DNA from: SAR116 cluster bacterium
GTDB lineage: Bacteria; Pseudomonadota; Alphaproteobacteria; Puniceispirillales; GCA-002684695
Direction of reading: 5' to 3'
NCBI GenBank assembly: GCA_002684695.1
Contig: NYVQ01000015.1
Span: forward strand, 1-15,315
Length of the DNA: 15,315 nt
Positions 6,670 to 14,294 of the stretch are shown one piece after another (the first letter of the stretch is position 1; the number at the start of each line of letters is the position of its first letter). Made by a program: the position numbers and the translations under genes. Below the pieces are notes generated by a model. That model made no database searches. It was not told the origin of the DNA and worked only from the letters and a program-made list of their open reading frames with translations.

Positions 6670-7944
6670 ATGCACGATATTCGCTTTATTAGAGAAAACC
6701 CAAATATTTTTGATGAAAACTTAAATAAAAGAGGAGTTACATCATGTTCAAAAGAGATACTCAAACTTGATAATGAAAAGCGTAAGTTACAAACCTTAAT
6801 TCAAGAAAAACAAAAATTAAGAAATGACATTTCAAAAAAAATTGCTGAAATAAAATCAAAAGGCGAAAGTGCTGATACTTTGTTTTCTAAAGTTTCTGAT
6901 GTTAAAAAAGAAATTGTAGAATTAGAAATCAACGAAAATAAATTAACAGCTAAACTTAATAAATACTTATTAGAATTGCCGAACTTAATAGATCCTGATT
7001 TGCCTATTGGTGGAGAAGAAAATAATAAGTTATTAAGGAAATGGGGGGAAATTAAAAATTTTGATTTTACACCCAAAGATCATGTTGAGTTAGGTGACTA
7101 TTTATCTGGCATTGACTTTCCAACAGCTGCTAAAATTTCTGGTAGCAGATTTGTATTGCTATACGGACAGCTTGCTAAGTTGGAAAGATCACTTAAAAGC
7201 TTAATGATTGATACATTAACAAATAACTTTGGCTATAAAGAAGTTATGCCGCCAGTTTTAGTAAATGAAAAGACTATGACAGGTACTGGGCAACTACCCA
7301 AATTTTCGGATGATTTATTTAAAACTACGGACAATAGATGGTTAATACCAACTGCGGAAGTTCCATTAACAAATTTAGTTTCAGATTCTATCGTAGCAGA
7401 AAATCTTCTTCCATTACGTTACACTGCTTATTCTCAATGTTTTAGAGCTGAAGCTGGAGCTGCTGGAAGGGACACTAGGGGTATGATAAGAAATCACCAA
7501 TTTTCTAAAGTTGAAATGGTTTCAATCTGTAACGAAAATAGTTCTATAGAAGAATTAGAGAGAATGACTGGAGCTGCTGAAAGTATTCTTCAAAGTTTAG
7601 AGTTGCCTTATAGAGTAGTATTGTTGGCTTCAGAAGATATTGGTTTTTCAGCTAAAAGAACATACGATATCGAAGTATGGCTTCCCGGTCAAAATGAAGG
7701 ATCTGGATGTTATAGAGAAATATCTTCATGTTCTAATTGTGGTTCGTTTCAGGCTAGGAGAATGAAAGCCAGGTTCAAAGATGAGGGCAAAAATAAATTT
7801 TTACACACTTTGAATGGCTCAGGTTTAGCAGTTGGAAGAACGATTATTGCAATTCTAGAGAATGGTCAAATGTCAAATGGTGATATTTTATTACCAAAAG
7901 CTTTGCACGATTATATGAAAACAGATAAAATTGTTAAAAACTAA
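6670..7944 (+). CDS. serS: Seryl-tRNA synthetase (SerS), class IIa
   Basis: This enzyme charges tRNA-Ser, and also tRNA-Sec where present, with serine. The 424-residue product begins M-H-D-I-R-F-I-R-E-N-P, the usual start. An N-terminal coiled-coil arm (about 25-100) clamps the long variable arm of tRNA-Ser. The class II core shows T-A-E-V-P-L-T, motif 2 from C257 (C-F-R-A-E-A-G-A-A-G-R-D-T-R-G), and motif 3 N-G-S-G-L-A-V-G-R-T (382-391). The gap after tatC is 41 bases and holds AGGAA at 6658-6662, seven bases before the ATG. serS after tatC is a standard alphaproteobacterial arrangement. The stop is one base before the surE ATG. Confidence 0.98.
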   Translation: MHDIRFIRENPNIFDENLNKRGVTSCSKEILKLDNEKRKLQTLIQEKQKLRNDISKKIAEIKSKGESADTLFSKVSDVKKEIVELEINENKLTAKLNKYLLELPNLIDPDLPIGGEENNKLLRKWGEIKNFDFTPKDHVELGDYLSGIDFPTAAKISGSRFVLLYGQLAKLERSLKSLMIDTLTNNFGYKEVMPPVLVNEKTMTGTGQLPKFSDDLFKTTDNRWLIPTAEVPLTNLVSDSIVAENLLPLRYTAYSQCFRAEAGAAGRDTRGMIRNHQFSKVEMVSICNENSSIEELERMTGAAESILQSLELPYRVVLLASEDIGFSAKRTYDIEVWLPGQNEGSGCYREISSCSNCGSFQARRMKARFKDEGKNKFLHTLNGSGLAVGRTIIAILENGQMSNGDILLPKALHDYMKTDKIVKN

Positions 7945-7945
7945 A

Positions 7946-8713
7946 ATGAAAAAAATATTTAAAAAAGTTGATAGAGTCATGCTCGTTAATGATGATGGCA
8001 TTGATGCTCCCGGATTTGAAGTTGTAAAAACTATTGCCCAAGAAATTGCAAATGAGATATGGGTTTTTGCACCTAAAAAAGATAAATCTGGAGCAGGAAG
8101 ATCTATTACTCTTAGAAACGATATAAAAGTCATTAAAAGAGAAGAAAGAGTATTTGAAGTGGATGGAACACCCACAGACTGTGTTATTTTAGCTCTGAAT
8201 CATTTTATGAAGAGTGAAAAGCCTAATTTAGTTTTAAGCGGTGTAAATGCAGGTAGAAATGCAGCTGATGATGTTACTTATTCTGGTACAGTTGGCGCGG
8301 CATGGGAAGCTACTGTTCTAGGAGTACAAGGAATAGCTTTGAGTCAAATGTATGATAAAAAGTTTGGGATGAATTTTTCTGCATCCAAAGAATTGGGTGC
8401 CTCATTATTAAAGAATATTCTGTCAAATAAAAAAAATCTTAATACAATTATAAATATAAACTTCCCACCTGTAGATGCAACGAAAGTGAAAGGTATAAAA
8501 TTTGTTGAACTTGACTCGCATAAATTGAGTGACAACATAGAGAATAATAGTGATGGAACTAATTTTAGAATTGGAGCAATGATTACAAAAGATCACCAAG
8601 TTAAGGGTAGTGACTTATACTATTTAAAAAAAGGTTTTATCTCTGTAACCCCTCTTTCACTAAATGTTACGGACTATTCTTCATTAAATGAAATGCGAGA
8701 GATTTTTGAATGA
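7946..8713 (+). CDS. surE: 5'/3'-nucleotidase SurE (stationary-phase survival protein)
   Basis: SurE is a metal-dependent phosphatase acting on nucleoside monophosphates, and in some bacteria on short polyphosphate. I chose the ATG at 7946, one base after the serS stop, giving 255 residues. A TTG at 7931 in the same frame would overlap serS and add five residues, with no better ribosome site. Family motifs are intact: V-N-D-D-G-I-D-A-P-G (metal-binding D16 and D17), S-G-A-G-R-S-I-T (S48), D-G-T-P-T-D-C (73-79) and S-G-V-N-A-G-R-N (N101). No Shine-Dalgarno is visible, so reinitiation after serS is likely. The stop overlaps the pcm start (ATGA at 8710-8713). The surE-pcm-nlpD order is widely conserved in Proteobacteria. 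Confidence 0.95.
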   Translation: MKKIFKKVDRVMLVNDDGIDAPGFEVVKTIAQEIANEIWVFAPKKDKSGAGRSITLRNDIKVIKREERVFEVDGTPTDCVILALNHFMKSEKPNLVLSGVNAGRNAADDVTYSGTVGAAWEATVLGVQGIALSQMYDKKFGMNFSASKELGASLLKNILSNKKNLNTIININFPPVDATKVKGIKFVELDSHKLSDNIENNSDGTNFRIGAMITKDHQVKGSDLYYLKKGFISVTPLSLNVTDYSSLNEMREIFE

Positions 8714-9339
8714 GAAATAATGGTGAGGAACAAATAGCTCACCTTATTATGAAGCTTAGAGGCCAAGGTTTAAGATCATCCAAAGTACTATCAGCAATAG
8801 AAAAAATTCCTAGGGATATATTTATAGAAAAGGCTTTAAAAAATCATGCATGGGAAAATGTCACTTTGCCAATCGGAGGTGGGCAAACAATAAGTCAGCC
8901 ATATATCGTTGGATTAATGACTACATTACTGGATTTATATGGAAATGAAATTGTATTAGAAATTGGGACTGGAAGCGGTTATCAAGCATCTATTTTGTCT
9001 GTCCTTTGTAGAAGGGTATATACTATTGAAAGAATAGAGATGCTTCATCAATTTTCAAATAACAAGTTTAAAGAACTAGGATTGACAAACATAACGACTA
9101 AGCATGGTAATGGTTCAGATGGTTGGCCGGAAGTTGCTCCATTTGATAGAATAATTTTAACTTGTGCAATAAATGAAATACCCAAAATATTATTCCATCA
9201 GCTAAAAGTCGGTGGTATCTTAGTTGGACCAGAAATATTAGATAACAAAAACCAAGTTTTAAACAAATATATTCAAATAGAGAAGAATAAATTTGAAAAA
9301 GAAAAAATTGAGGATGTAAAATTTGTTCCAATGTTATAA
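8710..9339 (+). CDS. pcm: Protein-L-isoaspartate O-methyltransferase (PCMT)
   Basis: This cytoplasmic repair enzyme methylates L-isoaspartyl residues in aged proteins using S-adenosylmethionine, allowing return to aspartate. The 209-residue product matches the bacterial length. It has P-R-D-I-F near the start and the family loop G-G-G-Q-T-I-S-Q-P-Y. The SAM-binding motif I is V-L-E-I-G-T-G-S-G-Y-Q-A, and the post-motif strand is V-Y-T-I-E-R-I. Next come G-N-G-S-D-G-W-P and the A-P-F-D-R-I-I-L-T strand, and a late V-G-G-I-L-V-G-P segment. Its ATG overlaps the surE stop (ATGA). Its 3' end overlaps the start of the lipoprotein gene by 17 bases. Confidence 0.96.
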   Translation: MRNNGEEQIAHLIMKLRGQGLRSSKVLSAIEKIPRDIFIEKALKNHAWENVTLPIGGGQTISQPYIVGLMTTLLDLYGNEIVLEIGTGSGYQASILSVLCRRVYTIERIEMLHQFSNNKFKELGLTNITTKHGNGSDGWPEVAPFDRIILTCAINEIPKILFHQLKVGGILVGPEILDNKNQVLNKYIQIEKNKFEKEKIEDVKFVPML

Positions 9340-10093
9340 AAAAACATCATATTTATTTTTATTACTCATTTTCTCATTCCTACAAGCTTGTTCGGTTAAC
9401 CCTTCAATATTTGATAATAAATTTACTGAAAAAGAAATTAAATCTTCTACTAAAATTTCAGAAGTACAATATAACAAGATTATCGTTAAAAAAGGAGAAA
9501 CATTATTTTCTATTTCCAAAAAATTTAACGTATCTATTGATAAAATTATTTTAGCCAATGAATTAAATCAAAAAAATTTTATTTTTGAGGGACAGATATT
9601 AAATATTCCAACATCAAATATTAAAAAAAATGATCTATCAGGAACTAATAGTTTTACAAAAATTTCGTTACCTGTCCAAAAGCCTAAATCTGTGTTTTCA
9701 ATATCCCAATCTATCAAGCTATCTTTTAGTCTGCCTGTTAATGGAAACATTATTAACAAATTTGGTTTAAATTCAGATGGAGTTGTAAATGAAGGTATTA
9801 ATATCAAAGCAAACCTAGGAGAAATTGTGAGAGCTTCAGCGGATGGAGAAGTTATTTTTGTTGGAACAAATTTAAAGGATTTTGGAACTATGCTTCTAAT
9901 TAAGCATAGTAATGACTTAGTGACAAGCTATGCTCATTTGTCAAAAACCTTGGTAAAAGAGGGCGAGTTTATTATTCAAGGACAGCAGATAGGAGTGGTT
10001 GGCTCAACAGGTAAAGTTACAAATACCCAATTGTATTTTGAGCTTAGAAAAGATAATGAACCTCTAAATCCAGAGTTTTATTTTACTAGTTGA
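9323..10093 (+). CDS. nlpD: NlpD-like lipoprotein with LysM and degenerate M23 (LytM) domain
   Basis: NlpD-type proteins are envelope lipoproteins that activate peptidoglycan amidases at division rather than cutting the wall themselves. The 256-residue product has a lipoprotein signal with lipobox L-Q-A-C (C23 acylated), a LysM domain (about 52-96, starting I-V-K-K-G-E-T-L-F-S-I), a polar linker, and an M23/LytM domain (about 137-252). Zinc and catalytic positions are altered: the H-x-G-x-D motif reads N-E-G-I-N (N156, N160) and the late H-x-H reads Q-L-Y (Q236, Y238). Only the histidine of Y-A-H-L (H205) remains, so it is probably non-catalytic. The start is TTG at 9323 inside pcm: an in-frame TAA at 9317 blocks anything earlier, and GAGGA at 9310-9314 is a good Shine-Dalgarno. 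The closest functional match could equally be DipM- or EnvC-like. Confidence 0.88.
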   Translation: MFQCYKKTSYLFLLLIFSFLQACSVNPSIFDNKFTEKEIKSSTKISEVQYNKIIVKKGETLFSISKKFNVSIDKIILANELNQKNFIFEGQILNIPTSNIKKNDLSGTNSFTKISLPVQKPKSVFSISQSIKLSFSLPVNGNIINKFGLNSDGVVNEGINIKANLGEIVRASADGEVIFVGTNLKDFGTMLLIKHSNDLVTSYAHLSKTLVKEGEFIIQGQQIGVVGSTGKVTNTQLYFELRKDNEPLNPEFYFTS

Positions 10094-10946
10094 TTTTCTT
10101 ACCCAATTTACCAGCTATGTCTATCACAAATTGCCAAGCAACTCTTCCAGATTGACTGCCTCTAACTTTTGACCATTGAAGGGCTAGCATCTTAAAGTCC
10201 ATATTTGAATCTTTTATGCCATAGTAATTTAAATAATTTTCAACTATAGAAATATAATTATTCTGGTCGATATTGTGAAAACCAATCCAAAGACCAAATC
10301 TATCTGACAAAGAAATGGTTTCATTTAAATTGTCTGAAGGAGAAATTGCATTTGAAAAACTATTATCTGATATATCATTAGAAATTAAATGTCTTATATT
10401 TGATGTTGCATAAAAAATTACATTTTTAGGCTTTCCTTCAACCCCCCCCTCTAAGACAGATTTAAGAAATTTAAATTGTATGTCGTTTCTACTAAATGAC
10501 ATATCATCACAATATAAAATAAATTGATTTTCTAGTGATCGAATATAATTTAATAATTGTGGAAGTGTTTGTAAATCTTCCCGATTAATTTCGATTAATT
10601 TTAAATTCTGATTTTTTTTATTTATTTTGTTAAAAACAGATTTTACTAATGAGGATTTTCCCGTACCTTTTGCTCCCCACAGAAGAGCATTATTTGCTTG
10701 GTAACCCTTACTAAAACTTAATGTATTATTAAATAATATTTGAATTTGATTTTCTATGCCCCTTAATAAACTTAAATCAATTGCATTGATTTGTTCAACA
10801 GCTCTTAAATACTTTTGTTCGGCTTCCCAAATAAAAACAGACTTTGTATGGTCTATTTTTTCTATGTAAGTTTTATTGTTATGCTCCAAACTTGAAGCTA
10901 TTCGATTTAAATTTTGTTCAATTTTTATTAATAGTTCTTTTTCCAT
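10086..10946 (-). CDS. DUF815-family AAA+-like ATPase
   Basis: This is a P-loop ATPase of unknown cellular role (DUF815). The 286-residue product has a helical N-terminus (about 1-80), Walker A G-A-K-G-T-G-K-S (91-98), a Walker B-like strand F-I-L-Y-C-D-D (142-148), and the family stretch L-K-S-V-L-E-G-G-V-E (161-170). Sensor 1 is Y-A-T-S-N (179-183). The segment L-S-D-R-F-G-L-W (213-220) has R216 as a possible arginine finger, and a C-terminal R-G-S-Q-S-G-R segment follows. The codons for the two glycines at 167-168 form a run of eight G on the coding strand (10442-10449), odd in this AT-rich genome. It is convergent with the lipoprotein gene, with stops overlapping over 10086-10093, and divergent from yajC, a placement common in Alphaproteobacteria. 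No Shine-Dalgarno precedes the ATG. Confidence 0.87.
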   Translation of the reverse strand: MEKELLIKIEQNLNRIASSLEHNNKTYIEKIDHTKSVFIWEAEQKYLRAVEQINAIDLSLLRGIENQIQILFNNTLSFSKGYQANNALLWGAKGTGKSSLVKSVFNKINKKNQNLKLIEINREDLQTLPQLLNYIRSLENQFILYCDDMSFSRNDIQFKFLKSVLEGGVEGKPKNVIFYATSNIRHLISNDISDNSFSNAISPSDNLNETISLSDRFGLWIGFHNIDQNNYISIVENYLNYYGIKDSNMDFKMLALQWSKVRGSQSGRVAWQFVIDIAGKLGKKIN

Positions 10947-10955
10947 TACTGTTTG

Positions 10956-10961
10956 ATTATA
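10956..10961 (-). promoter_or_regulatory. Candidate -10 box of the DUF815 gene, giving a near-leaderless mRNA
   Basis: Read on the minus strand, a perfect TATAAT ends nine bases before the ATG (10946-10944). The -35 position at a 17-base spacing is weak (TTTCGA). A start about seven bases beyond the box would fall near 10949, leaving a leader of only about three bases and no room for a ribosome-binding site. The hexamer is seen. Promoter function is inferred. Confidence 0.35.
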
Positions 10962-10990
10962 TACAAAAAATTTTTTTCTCGAAATATAAA

Positions 10991-11018
10991 TTGAAAATAA
11001 TTATAAAAGTTATATTAT
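10991..11018 (+). promoter_or_regulatory. Candidate sigma-70-type promoter for yajC-secD-secF
   Basis: TTGAAA (10991-10996) and TATTAT (11013-11018) are separated by 16 bases, in the 105-base divergent gap 10947-11051. Transcription from about 11025 would give a leader of roughly 27 bases containing a short tandem repeat (TTAATTC twice, 11026-11039) and the GAGG ribosome site at 11043-11046. The gap is almost all A/T, so chance matches are likely. Position upstream of a clear operon start is the main support. Confidence 0.4.
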
Positions 11019-11051
11019 TCAAAAATTAATTCTTAATTCTATGAGGTTGTT

Positions 11052-11375
11052 ATGTTTATAAACCCTGCGTATGCACAAAGTGGTGCTGGAAGCCCTGATT
11101 TTGGTTTTCTTTTTTTAATGGTAGGAATTTTTATAATCTTTTACTTTTTTTTAATAAGACCAAATCAAAAAAAAGAAAAAGAAAGAAGAAACATGCAGTC
11201 TTCATTAAAGCGTGGAGACAAGATTCTTACTGTAGGGGGACTTTTTGGAGCGGTTGTAAAGGCAAAGGAGGGTGAAGAAAGAATAAGCATTGAAATTTCT
11301 GAGGGTGTTAAGATAGACACTGAAAGACGCTTTATTACCGAAATGTTGCAATCTAAAGACAAAAATAAGAAATAA
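11052..11375 (+). CDS. yajC: Sec translocon accessory protein YajC
   Basis: YajC is a small inner-membrane partner of SecDF that assists Sec-dependent export and membrane insertion. The 107-residue product opens M-F-I-N-P-A-Y-A-Q-S, the kind of start seen in alphaproteobacterial YajC. It has one membrane helix (about 18-37) and then F-L-I-R-P-N-Q-K-K-E-K-E-R-R, the family hallmark right after the helix. The cytoplasmic domain contains L-K-R-G-D-K-I-L-T-V-G-G-L-F-G. Start: ATG at 11052 with GAGG at 11043-11046. It heads the yajC-secD-secF operon, and secD follows after 21 bases. Confidence 0.97.
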   Translation: MFINPAYAQSGAGSPDFGFLFLMVGIFIIFYFFLIRPNQKKEKERRNMQSSLKRGDKILTVGGLFGAVVKAKEGEERISIEISEGVKIDTERRFITEMLQSKDKNKK

Positions 11376-11396
11376 TAATCTAAAAATAAAACTGTA

Positions 11397-12959
11397 ATGT
11401 TAAATTTTAAAATTTGGAATATTTTCATAATTGTATCTATTTGTATTTTGGGTATTATTTATGCTTTGCCAAATTTTATTCTATTTCCAAAAATAAATGA
11501 GAATACCTTTTTGCCTGGTAAAACAATTAATTTAGGTTTGGATCTTCAAGGGGGGTCTTATTTATTATTAGAAGCAGATATAAAATCAGTTCTTAATGAA
11601 AGATTGGAAACCGTTAATGATGATGTTTCTAGAAGACTAAAAGAATTTAATATTTTACCATTAAGTAAAAATATAAGTAACCAAAAGTTGATAATAGACT
11701 TTGATAGCTCTGAAGATCTCTCAAAATCTAAAAATATTTTAAGACAATTTTTTGGTGCAGAATTTAATATATCATCCAATAATAATAAACTTTTTATAGA
11801 GTATACTGAGTTAGCATCAAAACAAATTATTGACCTAACTATTGAGCAAGCAATTGAGATAGTGAGGAAACGAATTGATGAAACTGGAACAAAAGAGCCT
11901 TTAATTCAGCGACAAGGAACTCAGAGAATTTTAATTCAACTACCAGGAATTGATGATCCAGAAAGAATAAAATCACTTCTTGGAAAGACAGCAAAGTTAA
12001 CCTTTCAACTTGTTGACACTAATTCAAATGCATTTGAAGTAAAAGCATCTGGAAGAGTTCCACCTGGTAAAAAACTCCTTGAATCTTATTCTAGTGATGG
12101 TCAATATTTCGTTGTGCAAAGAAGGGTGATGGTCTCTGGAGAAATGCTAACTGATGCAAGAGCATCTTTTGATCAGAATGGAAGACCTTCTGTGAGCTTT
12201 TCTCTTACCCCAGAAGGAGGTAAAAGGTTTGGAAGAGTTACAGCTAGAAATATTGGTAAACCATTTGCAATTATATTAGATGGAAAAGTAGTAAGTGCAC
12301 CAGTTATACAAGCTCAAATTTTTTCTTCTGGACAAATTACAGGTCAATTTTCTGTAACTGAAACTAAAGATCTAGCTCTATTATTAAGAGCGGGTGCATT
12401 ACCAGCCCCACTAACTGTTATGGAAGAAAGATCAGTAGGGCCTGGGTTGGGCAAGGACTCTGTTGAATCAGGAAAATTTGCTTCAATTTTAGGCATGATT
12501 TTAGTAGTTATTTTTATGCTAATAACGTATGGAATTTTTGGTGTATTTGCAAATATAGCTTTGCTTATAAATGTTACCCTAATTATAGCTCTTCTTTCGA
12601 TACTACAAGCCACATTAACGCTTCCTGGTATTGCAGGAATAGTTTTGACAATGGGTATGGCTGTTGATGCAAATGTATTAATTTTTGAAAGAATTAGGGA
12701 AGAACTCAGAGGTGGAAGAGCGGTTTTGTCAAGTGTGGAAAGTGGATATAAACGTGCAATAGGCACAATTATTGATGCTAGCTTAACTACTTTAATAGCT
12801 TCTGCATGCCTTTACGGTTTAGGGTCAGGACCCATTAAAGGATTTGCGGTTACTCTTTCAATAGGGATAATTACATCAATGTTTACAGCTATTATGGTTA
12901 CTAGAATGCTGGTAGTTTTCTATTTAAGAAGAAGTAAACCTAAAAAGTTAGTGATATAA
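11397..12959 (+). CDS. secD: Protein translocase subunit SecD
   Basis: SecD works with SecF to pull exported proteins through the SecYEG channel from the periplasmic side using the proton gradient. The 520-residue product has a first membrane helix (about 9-27), then L-G-L-D-L-Q-G-G-S at the start of the large periplasmic P1 head region (about 45-350). A second family stretch, E-I-V-R-K-R-I-D-E-T-G, is followed by the late periplasmic A-L-L-L-R-A-G-A-L-P-A-P. Five C-terminal membrane helices (about 360-510) include G-M-A-V-D-A-N-V-L-I-F-E-R-I-R-E-E-L, with the membrane aspartate implicated in proton coupling in this family. The size is normal for Alphaproteobacteria. secF follows after two bases, and no clear Shine-Dalgarno precedes the ATG. 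Confidence 0.97.
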   Translation: MLNFKIWNIFIIVSICILGIIYALPNFILFPKINENTFLPGKTINLGLDLQGGSYLLLEADIKSVLNERLETVNDDVSRRLKEFNILPLSKNISNQKLIIDFDSSEDLSKSKNILRQFFGAEFNISSNNNKLFIEYTELASKQIIDLTIEQAIEIVRKRIDETGTKEPLIQRQGTQRILIQLPGIDDPERIKSLLGKTAKLTFQLVDTNSNAFEVKASGRVPPGKKLLESYSSDGQYFVVQRRVMVSGEMLTDARASFDQNGRPSVSFSLTPEGGKRFGRVTARNIGKPFAIILDGKVVSAPVIQAQIFSSGQITGQFSVTETKDLALLLRAGALPAPLTVMEERSVGPGLGKDSVESGKFASILGMILVVIFMLITYGIFGVFANIALLINVTLIIALLSILQATLTLPGIAGIVLTMGMAVDANVLIFERIREELRGGRAVLSSVESGYKRAIGTIIDASLTTLIASACLYGLGSGPIKGFAVTLSIGIITSMFTAIMVTRMLVVFYLRRSKPKKLVI

Positions 12960-12961
12960 CA

Positions 12962-13903
12962 ATGTTTAAACCAATACATTTGATACCTGAAAACACTTCA
13001 ATAAATTTTTTGAGTTTGAAATCGATTTTTTTGTCTATATCATTGTTTGTTGTGTTAATTAGCTTAATTGCCTCTTGGATTATAGGACTCAATTTTGGCA
13101 TAGATTTTAGAGGTGGAGTTTTACTTGAACTACGCTCTAAAAATGGTTTTGCAAACATATCTGAACTACGCTCAAAACTAAATAGATTTGATTTAGGCGA
13201 AGTTTCAATCCAAGAATTTGGGAAACCAACTGACGCACTTATAAGAATTCAAAAACAAGATGGTGACGAAAAAAGTCAAGATGCAAAGTTGAATAAAGTT
13301 AAAGAAATGCTTGCTATTAACTATGAAATAAGAAGAACAGAATTTGTTGGTCCAACTGTAGGTGAAGAACTTAAAAGGAATGGATTTTGGGCTGTTGTAG
13401 TAGCTCTTTTTGGAATATTAATGTATATTTGGTTTCGGTTTGAATGGCAATTTGCATTATCAGCAATTTTAGCTTTGTTTCATGATGTCATTGCAACGAT
13501 AGGTCTTTTTGTTTTTACTGGTCTTGAATTTAATCTGTCCACCGTAGCTGCAGTTTTAACAATAGCTGGTTATTCTGTTAATGATACTGTGGTAGTGTTT
13601 GATAGAGTTAGAGAAAATTTAAGAAAATCTAAATCTGCTGAGCAATTATCTATTATCAACAAATCTTTAAATGAGACTCTGGGAAGAACAATTACGACTT
13701 CTTTAACTACTTTACTTGCTTTGCTTGCAATTTATTTCGTTGGCGGTGAAGTAATTTCTGATTTTACACTTGCTATGATTTGGGGTGTGTTGATAGGAAC
13801 TTACTCATCAATATTTGTTGCTTCTGCCTTTCTTACTTTTTTTAATTTAAGACGAACTAGTGTTGAAGAAGAAGAAAACTTAAGTTCATTTAATAATGAG
13901 TGA
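12962..13903 (+). CDS. secF: Protein translocase subunit SecF
   Basis: SecF is the partner of SecD in the proton-driven SecDF-YajC export motor. The 313-residue product has a first membrane helix (about 20-43), then G-L-N-F-G-I-D-F-R-G-G-V-L-L-E, the SecF start of the periplasmic domain. This is followed by V-G-P-T-V-G-E-E-L at its end and five more membrane helices. The helix-4 signature I-A-G-Y-S-V-N-D-T-V-V-V-F-D-R-V-R-E-N is intact, including the conserved membrane aspartate. The start codon is two bases after secD. The last eight bases overlap the next gene, suggesting that gene is translated with it. Confidence 0.97.
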   Translation: MFKPIHLIPENTSINFLSLKSIFLSISLFVVLISLIASWIIGLNFGIDFRGGVLLELRSKNGFANISELRSKLNRFDLGEVSIQEFGKPTDALIRIQKQDGDEKSQDAKLNKVKEMLAINYEIRRTEFVGPTVGEELKRNGFWAVVVALFGILMYIWFRFEWQFALSAILALFHDVIATIGLFVFTGLEFNLSTVAAVLTIAGYSVNDTVVVFDRVRENLRKSKSAEQLSIINKSLNETLGRTITTSLTTLLALLAIYFVGGEVISDFTLAMIWGVLIGTYSSIFVASAFLTFFNLRRTSVEEEENLSSFNNE

Positions 13904-14294
13904 AGACAAAACTCAAATTATTGATTTGCTAAAAACAAGCAATAAAAAACCTACAGTAATTAGAAATCATAGCGAGAAAGGATTTTTTGTAGATAATAGA
14001 TTATATCAACATTCTATAATAATAGATACATTTTCAGTACGTAAATGGAAACTGAGAAATAAAAAAATTGAAGAAAGTGATTTTAATTTCTTAGATAATC
14101 TTAATAGTTACCCAGAATTGGTTTTATTAGGCGTTGGAAACATTATTGAGGAGCCTTTTTTTGAAATCAGATCTAAAATGTCTAAATTATCCATTCCAAT
14201 TGAAATTATGACAACTCCTGCCGCATGTAGAACTTGGAATGTTCTATTATCTGAAGGAAGAAATTCATTAGCATGCATTAAACATGAATATTAA
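13896..14294 (+). CDS. Mth938-like domain protein (DUF498, NDUFAF3-type)
   Basis: This small soluble protein belongs to a family whose mitochondrial member NDUFAF3 helps assemble respiratory complex I. The bacterial role is not established. The 132-residue product has the family pattern: a variable start, I-I-I-D-T-F-S-V-R-K-W near residue 50, the central strand-turn E-L-V-L-L-G-V-G (about 74-81), and I-E-I-M-T-T-P-A-A-C-R-T-W-N-V-L-L-S-E-G-R near the end. I found no signal peptide or membrane segment. The start overlaps the secF end by eight bases with no Shine-Dalgarno, so translation is probably coupled. Its position directly after secDF is conserved in Alphaproteobacteria. Its stop overlaps that of trmFO on the other strand by four bases. 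Confidence 0.88.
   Translation: MSEDKTQIIDLLKTSNKKPTVIRNHSEKGFFVDNRLYQHSIIIDTFSVRKWKLRNKKIEESDFNFLDNLNSYPELVLLGVGNIIEEPFFEIRSKMSKLSIPIEIMTTPAACRTWNVLLSEGRNSLACIKHEY

Noticed and set aside
7931..7945. A TTG at 7931 as the surE start
   Set aside because: It lies inside serS, has no better ribosome site than the ATG at 7946, and adds five residues not needed by the SurE fold, whose conserved N-D-D-G follows soon after the ATG.
9098..9331. Open frame on the minus strand within pcm, and similar antisense frames elsewhere (for example 4462-4824 and 12344-12766)
   Set aside because: Each lies fully inside a well-recognised gene on the other strand, and the translations show no family motifs or start signals.
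13126..13173. Twelve-base direct repeat (TGAACTACGCTC) 36 bases apart in secF, encoding E-L-R-S-K twice
   Set aside because: The flanks do not align, and each copy falls at a different expected position of the SecF domain (a strand and a helix), so it is most likely coincidence rather than a duplication.
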